Part shown: in pieces, positions 60,855 through 64,000 of the stretch
How positions within the stretch are numbered: the first letter of the stretch is position 1
How the letters are laid out: each line of letters opens with the position of its first letter
NCBI GenBank assembly: GCA_004552965.1
Contig: SFMU01000004.1
Location: 1-64,000, forward strand
From: Bacteroidales bacterium
GTDB lineage: Bacteria > Bacteroidota > Bacteroidia > Bacteroidales > UBA932
Length of the DNA stretch: 64,000 bases
Direction of reading: 5' to 3'
Translations under genes and position numbers: made by a program
The notes under the pieces: generated by a model
Databases searched by the model: none
Seen by the model: only the letters and a program-made list of their open reading frames with translations
Told to the model about the DNA's origin: nothing

Positions 60855-61133
60855 TTACTTAAGAAGGTCAGTTACATAAGGAAGCAGAGCGAGAGAACGG
60901 GCCCTCTTTACAGCCTGTGCGACCTTTCTCTGGAACTTGAGTGAAGTACCGGTGATACGGCGAGGGAGAATCTTGCCCTGCTCGTTGAGGAACTTCTTGA
61001 GGAACTCGGCGTCCTTGTAATCTACATACTTGATACCTGCCTTCTTGAAACGGCAGTATTTCTTCTTTCTTACCTCGACAGTAGGAGGGTTAAGATAACG
61101 GATTGCACTGTTCTGTGCGTCATTCTGTGCCAT
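60855..61133 (-). CDS. rpsR: 30S ribosomal protein S18
   Basis: 92 aa. Core KKKYCRFKKAGIKYVDYKDAEFLKKFLNEQGKILPRRITGTS is split here by me only for reading; the key features are CRFK near residue 27 and ILPRRITGT near 55. Start MAQNDAQN at 61133; an ATG two codons earlier (61139) is also possible. It pairs with S6 on the 30S platform. Confidence 0.96.
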   Translation of the reverse strand: MAQNDAQNSAIRYLNPPTVEVRKKKYCRFKKAGIKYVDYKDAEFLKKFLNEQGKILPRRITGTSLKFQRKVAQAVKRARSLALLPYVTDLLK

Positions 61134-61148
61134 ATTCATTCCTCCTGA

Positions 61149-61547
61149 TTAAGCGTTAGTAACTTCTTCTGCCGGAGCAGCTTCTGCTGCAGGCTCTGCC
61201 TTTGCGGCAGCCTTGGCTGCCTTGTTCTCCCTTCTCTTGGCAGCATAAGCGACTGCATGCTTGTCAAGAGCGACGGTGAGGTATCTGATGATCCTCTCAT
61301 CGCGGAAGTACTGAGTCTCGAGAGTCTCGATGAATGAAGGCTCAGCCTTGAACTGGATAAGATAATAGAAACCGGAAGTCTTGTGCTGGATAGGATATGC
61401 CAGCTGCTTGAGACCCCAGTTCTCCTCGTACACTACCTCGCCGCCATTGTCAGCGATGAGCTGTGTGTACTTTGCAACCGCTTCCTTCATCTGTTGTTCA
61501 GACAAAACGGGAGTAGCAATGAAAACGGTTTCGTACTGCTTTAACAT
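61149..61547 (-). CDS. rpsF: 30S ribosomal protein S6
   Basis: 132 aa from MLKQYETVFIATPVL, which is the normal S6 start; a longer frame to 61628 covers the leader and lacks similarity. The ferredoxin-like fold is followed by an Ala/Glu-rich tail (KAAKAAAKAEPAAEAAPAEE) seen in many Bacteroidota S6 proteins. First gene of the operon, preceded by a structured leader. Confidence 0.95.
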   Translation of the reverse strand: MLKQYETVFIATPVLSEQQMKEAVAKYTQLIADNGGEVVYEENWGLKQLAYPIQHKTSGFYYLIQFKAEPSFIETLETQYFRDERIIRYLTVALDKHAVAYAAKRRENKAAKAAAKAEPAAEAAPAEEVTNA

Positions 61548-61579
61548 TTTGACGTAATTGTTTAATAATAAATAAAATA

Positions 61580-61616
61580 CAGTCCCTTTCAGTTCGAAGT
61601 CGGACGTAAGGGACTG
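61580..61616 (-). promoter_or_regulatory. Candidate S6:S18 autoregulatory leader hairpin
   Basis: The rpsF leader forms a perfect nine-pair stem, cagtccctt with aagggactg, whose loop contains ccgac. S6:S18 leaders of other bacteria carry a bulged or looped CCG recognised by S18 and repress the operon when the proteins are in excess. Position (about 33 bp before the start) and content fit; the family match is not proven. Confidence 0.55.
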
Positions 61617-61647
61617 CAAATATAGCAATTATTTTCCGGAAATCAAA
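61617..61647 (-). promoter_or_regulatory. Promoter of rpsF-rpsR-rplI
   Basis: On the minus strand TTTG (61644-61647) and TATATTTG (61617-61624) lie 19 bases apart, an ideal match. The upstream element abuts the pepD stop codon (61648-61650). The transcript would begin within the leader hairpin. Confidence 0.85.
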
Positions 61648-63108
61648 CTATTCCTTCACCGGAATGTTCTCAAGGACAGCGGTCAGGAAGTTCCAGACCA
61701 TCTCCACGGTGTCGATCTTGACACGCTCGTCCGGAGAGTGCGGATGGACGATGGTAGGTCCGATCGAGACCATCTCCCAGTTCGGGTACTTGGCGCCCAT
61801 GATTGCGCATTCAAGACCGCCGTGGGTGGCCGTGATGCGGAGATCCTTGCCGAAAAGACGCTTGTAGGTGTCCTGAAGGATCTGGATCATAGGAGTGCCG
61901 AGAACAGGTGTCCAGCCGCTGTAGCCTCCTGAGGTGGTATACTTGGCTCCGGCAAGCTCGAAGACGCTGCGGATGGAATCAGAAAGGGCCATCTTCGCGG
62001 AATCGATGGAGCTGCGGGTAAGGGAGGTAACGGTGAGATGTCCCTTCCCGGTGCGGACCATGGCCATGTTGGTGGAAGTCTCGGTGAGTCCAGGCAGGGT
62101 GTCGCTCATCCTCTCGACCCCGTGAGGGCAGGCAAGGATGGCCTTGACTGCATTGGAGATGACCTTAGGGCTGATGTACCTCGGTGCAGGAGCCGGAAGC
62201 TTGACGCAGGACATGGTGGCATCCGGATCCGAATACTGGTACTCGAACTTGCTCTCGGCGAATTTTGTCTCGACAAGTTTCCTGACTTTGGAAGCATCGG
62301 CGGAAGGAACGAGGATTTCGGCCTCTGCCTCGAAAGGGATGGCATTGCGGAGGGAACCGCCGGTGATCGATGCCACCTTGACGTCATATTCGGAGATCAG
62401 GGCAAGGAGAATCCTGCAGATGATCTTGTTGGCATTGCCCCTGTAGAGGGAAATGTCCATTCCGGAATGGCCTCCCTTGAGTCCCTTGACATTGATTCTG
62501 TAGCCCACATAGCCTTCCGGGGCAGCGTAGGTCCTGTAGGAGAAGTCTGCAAGGCCATTGAGACCGCCTGCGCAGCCGGTGCAGAGCTCACCCTCATCCT
62601 CGGAATCGAGGTTGAGGAGGATATCACCCTTGAGGACACCAGGCTCGAGAGCAATGGCTCCGGACATGCCGGTTTCCTCATCGTAAGTCACGAGCACCTC
62701 CAGAGGGCCATGCCTGAGGGTCTTGTCCTGAAGGACTGAAAGAGCCAGGGCGATTCCGATTCCATTGTCGGCTCCGAGAGTCGTCCCGTTCGCTCCAACC
62801 CACTCTCCGAGCACTCTGGTCTCGATAGGGTCGGTAAGGAAGTCATGGACAGTGTCGGCGGACTTCTGCGGAACCATGTCCATGTGGGCCTGCATGATCA
62901 CACCCTTGCGGTTCTCCATTCCCGGAGTCGCAGGGGCTGTGAATATGATGTTGCCCGTCTTGTCACGCTTGACGTCGATGCCATTGTCCTTTCCCCACTG
63001 GAGAAGGTACTCCTGTACCTTGCCTTCATGCTTTGAAGGGCGTGGGACTCTTGTCAGGCCGTAGAAGTTCTCCCATACGGCTTTCGGCTGAAGATCTTTG
63101 ATAGTCAT
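61648..63108 (-). CDS. pepD: Aminoacyl-histidine dipeptidase (peptidase D)
   Basis: 486 aa M20C metallopeptidase that cleaves dipeptides such as carnosine-type or Xaa-His. The metal-binding residues lie in MQAHMDMVPQK (near residue 76), GADNGIGIA (bridging Asp), VTYDEETGMSGA (catalytic and metal Glu), NLDSEDEGEL, and a late THGGLECAI. The dimerisation lid between about 210 and 390 has the usual GLKGGHSGMDI start. Cytoplasmic, consistent with the protein-fermenting gene set of the window. Confidence 0.94.
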   Translation of the reverse strand: MTIKDLQPKAVWENFYGLTRVPRPSKHEGKVQEYLLQWGKDNGIDVKRDKTGNIIFTAPATPGMENRKGVIMQAHMDMVPQKSADTVHDFLTDPIETRVLGEWVGANGTTLGADNGIGIALALSVLQDKTLRHGPLEVLVTYDEETGMSGAIALEPGVLKGDILLNLDSEDEGELCTGCAGGLNGLADFSYRTYAAPEGYVGYRINVKGLKGGHSGMDISLYRGNANKIICRILLALISEYDVKVASITGGSLRNAIPFEAEAEILVPSADASKVRKLVETKFAESKFEYQYSDPDATMSCVKLPAPAPRYISPKVISNAVKAILACPHGVERMSDTLPGLTETSTNMAMVRTGKGHLTVTSLTRSSIDSAKMALSDSIRSVFELAGAKYTTSGGYSGWTPVLGTPMIQILQDTYKRLFGKDLRITATHGGLECAIMGAKYPNWEMVSIGPTIVHPHSPDERVKIDTVEMVWNFLTAVLENIPVKE

Positions 63109-63146
63109 ATGTTTCTATGTTTCTGAATATTCATGAATATGAAAAA

Positions 63147-64000
63147 CTATTTGCCAAGAGGCAGGTAGCACTCCACACCGAGCTGGTAGACTGCAATCCT
63201 GTCCTGAAGAATCGGATTGACACCGTCGGTGAGCCTTACGGAGCAGATCGCAGGCACGCGATAGACAGCATATTCACCCTTGGCGACTGCCGCCCTGCCT
63301 GCTGCCTCCCCGATAGGCTGAGGCTCGAGTTCAAGGATGTACGGGCTTCCGGAGACATTGTCAGCCGCGACCACACCGTCGGCATCCGACAGGCGGAAGG
63401 CAATGTATTTCTGTGACTTGTTGTCCTTGGAAGGCACGACATCACATTTCATTGTCTGGGTCCGGAATTCGCTGTAGCCCACGAACATGGACATGTATTC
63501 CTTCTCCAGCGCGGCGATCTCGGAAAGCGCGGAGCCCATTGCCTCGCCGCTGTAGGTGGCGTCGGTGTCACCGGTCACGATCTGGATTCTCTTCTTCCTG
63601 AGATCGAAGATGGTCGCCGCAGCCTCCTGGGCACGCTGCTCAAGGGACTTCTGGACAACCATGTTCTGCTGTACGCCCACCTTGTTGAACGAGGCATCGT
63701 CCCTGACGCCTCGATAGAGGGTTGCAGCTTCCGAAGTGAGGTTGGAATTCAGGCCCTTTCCGGCAAAGTCGGATCCGGCCTGCGATGGAAAGCGCCAGAG
63801 CGAAGCCTCTCCGAAATTGCCGTCGGAAACGGCGATAAGGCCCTGCGAGGAGAGGGAGAGAAAGGTAGGGACACCCTTGCCTGCGTTCACATAATATCTC
63901 GCGCTCTGGTCAGCTTCGACTGTCGGAGTCATCTTCACGCAGGTAAGGCGGCAGGTCGTCCTGTCCTCGACCTCGGCGTCCACACCAAGATATTTCTTCG
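63147..64000 (-). CDS. DUF4831 family protein, truncated by window edge
   Basis: The frame is open to the right edge; about 284 residues of the C-terminal part are visible. The segment KKYLGVDAEVEDRTTCRLTCVKM is typical of DUF4831, a Bacteroidota family of about 330-350 aa secreted proteins of unknown function. The continuing frame past the GTG at 63983 shows the real start lies beyond the window. The C-terminus YRVPAICSVRLTDG and VYQLGVECYLP agrees with a complete 3' end. It lies 38 bp upstream of pepD on the same strand. Confidence 0.8.
   Translation of the reverse strand, partial: KKYLGVDAEVEDRTTCRLTCVKMTPTVEADQSARYYVNAGKGVPTFLSLSSQGLIAVSDGNFGEASLWRFPSQAGSDFAGKGLNSNLTSEAATLYRGVRDDASFNKVGVQQNMVVQKSLEQRAQEAAATIFDLRKKRIQIVTGDTDATYSGEAMGSALSEIAALEKEYMSMFVGYSEFRTQTMKCDVVPSKDNKSQKYIAFRLSDADGVVAADNVSGSPYILELEPQPIGEAAGRAAVAKGEYAVYRVPAICSVRLTDGVNPILQDRIAVYQLGVECYLPLGK

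Overview
The window looks like a chromosomal segment of an anaerobic member of the Bacteroidales (Bacteroidota), probably an uncultured gut lineage with moderately high G+C. Evidence: Bacteroidota-type promoters (TTTG, then 19-20 bases, then TAnnTTTG) upstream of several genes; almost no Shine-Dalgarno sequences; family-restricted proteins (Omp28, DUF6029, DUF4831, a Tgt without zinc cysteines); a pyruvate:ferredoxin oxidoreductase; and S9 dipeptidyl peptidases. The genus cannot be fixed from the sequence alone. Most of the window is ordinary housekeeping DNA. The unusual material lies in intergenic repeat patches, one broken-gene island, one probable structured RNA and a few odd genes.

Layout. 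1-1138: repeat-rich DNA without an intact gene (a 25-bp minisatellite, a palindromic element, and a stub of an AAA_14-type ATPase). 1139-7302: an envelope and redox cluster (TlpA-like thioredoxin; lipoprotein, DUF6029 protein, Omp28-like protein). 7389-12305: helix-hairpin-helix protein, hpt-adk, and an AspT/YidE-type transporter. 12512-15374: secreted esterase, an internally deleted alcohol dehydrogenase remnant, and an A+T-rich AAA_14/DUF4143 ATPase preceded by direct repeats. 15707-24663: obgE, PAP2 phosphatase, murF, dut, uracil permease, LptF/G permease, tgt, nucleoside transporter, and a zinc-ribbon protein. 24988-25775: a short SSB and a probable structured ncRNA with its own promoter and terminator. 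25902-29396: the complete dTDP-L-rhamnose operon (rfbD-A-C-B). 29457-38421: recG, pdxA, rnhA, a WYL regulator coupled to a DPP5-like peptidase, and a duplicated alpha/beta hydrolase. 38483-43137: tRNA-Arg(CCG), fabD, and PFOR with an abnormal 5' end. 43300-46861: a tightly coupled PHP-like protein, phosphoethanolamine transferase and lipid kinase. 47031-51945: small XRE regulator, flotillin with an NfeD-like partner, LysR regulator, a 2[4Fe-4S] ferredoxin, and an ArsP_2-type permease. 51942-59288: DUF1573 protein, parE, plsC, long-chain acyl-CoA ligase, DUF554 protein, and a C26 peptidase. 59289-60396: about 1.1 kb of intergenic repeats in three families, one shared with the left end of the window. 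60397-64000: rplI-rpsR-rpsF with a candidate autoregulatory leader, pepD, and a truncated DUF4831 gene.

The genes fall into recognisable work groups: purine and pyrimidine salvage (hpt, adk, uraA, nucleoside permease, dut); envelope building (murF, LptF/G, rhamnose, EptA, lipid kinase, PlsC and acyl-CoA ligase); peptide use (DPP5-like, C26, PepD); and anaerobic energy metabolism (PFOR and the small ferredoxin). The best candidates for something not previously described are the structured RNA at about 25575-25775, the three linked repeat families, the ATPase loci with leader repeats, and an apparent excess of the hexamer GAATAT/ATATTC throughout the window.
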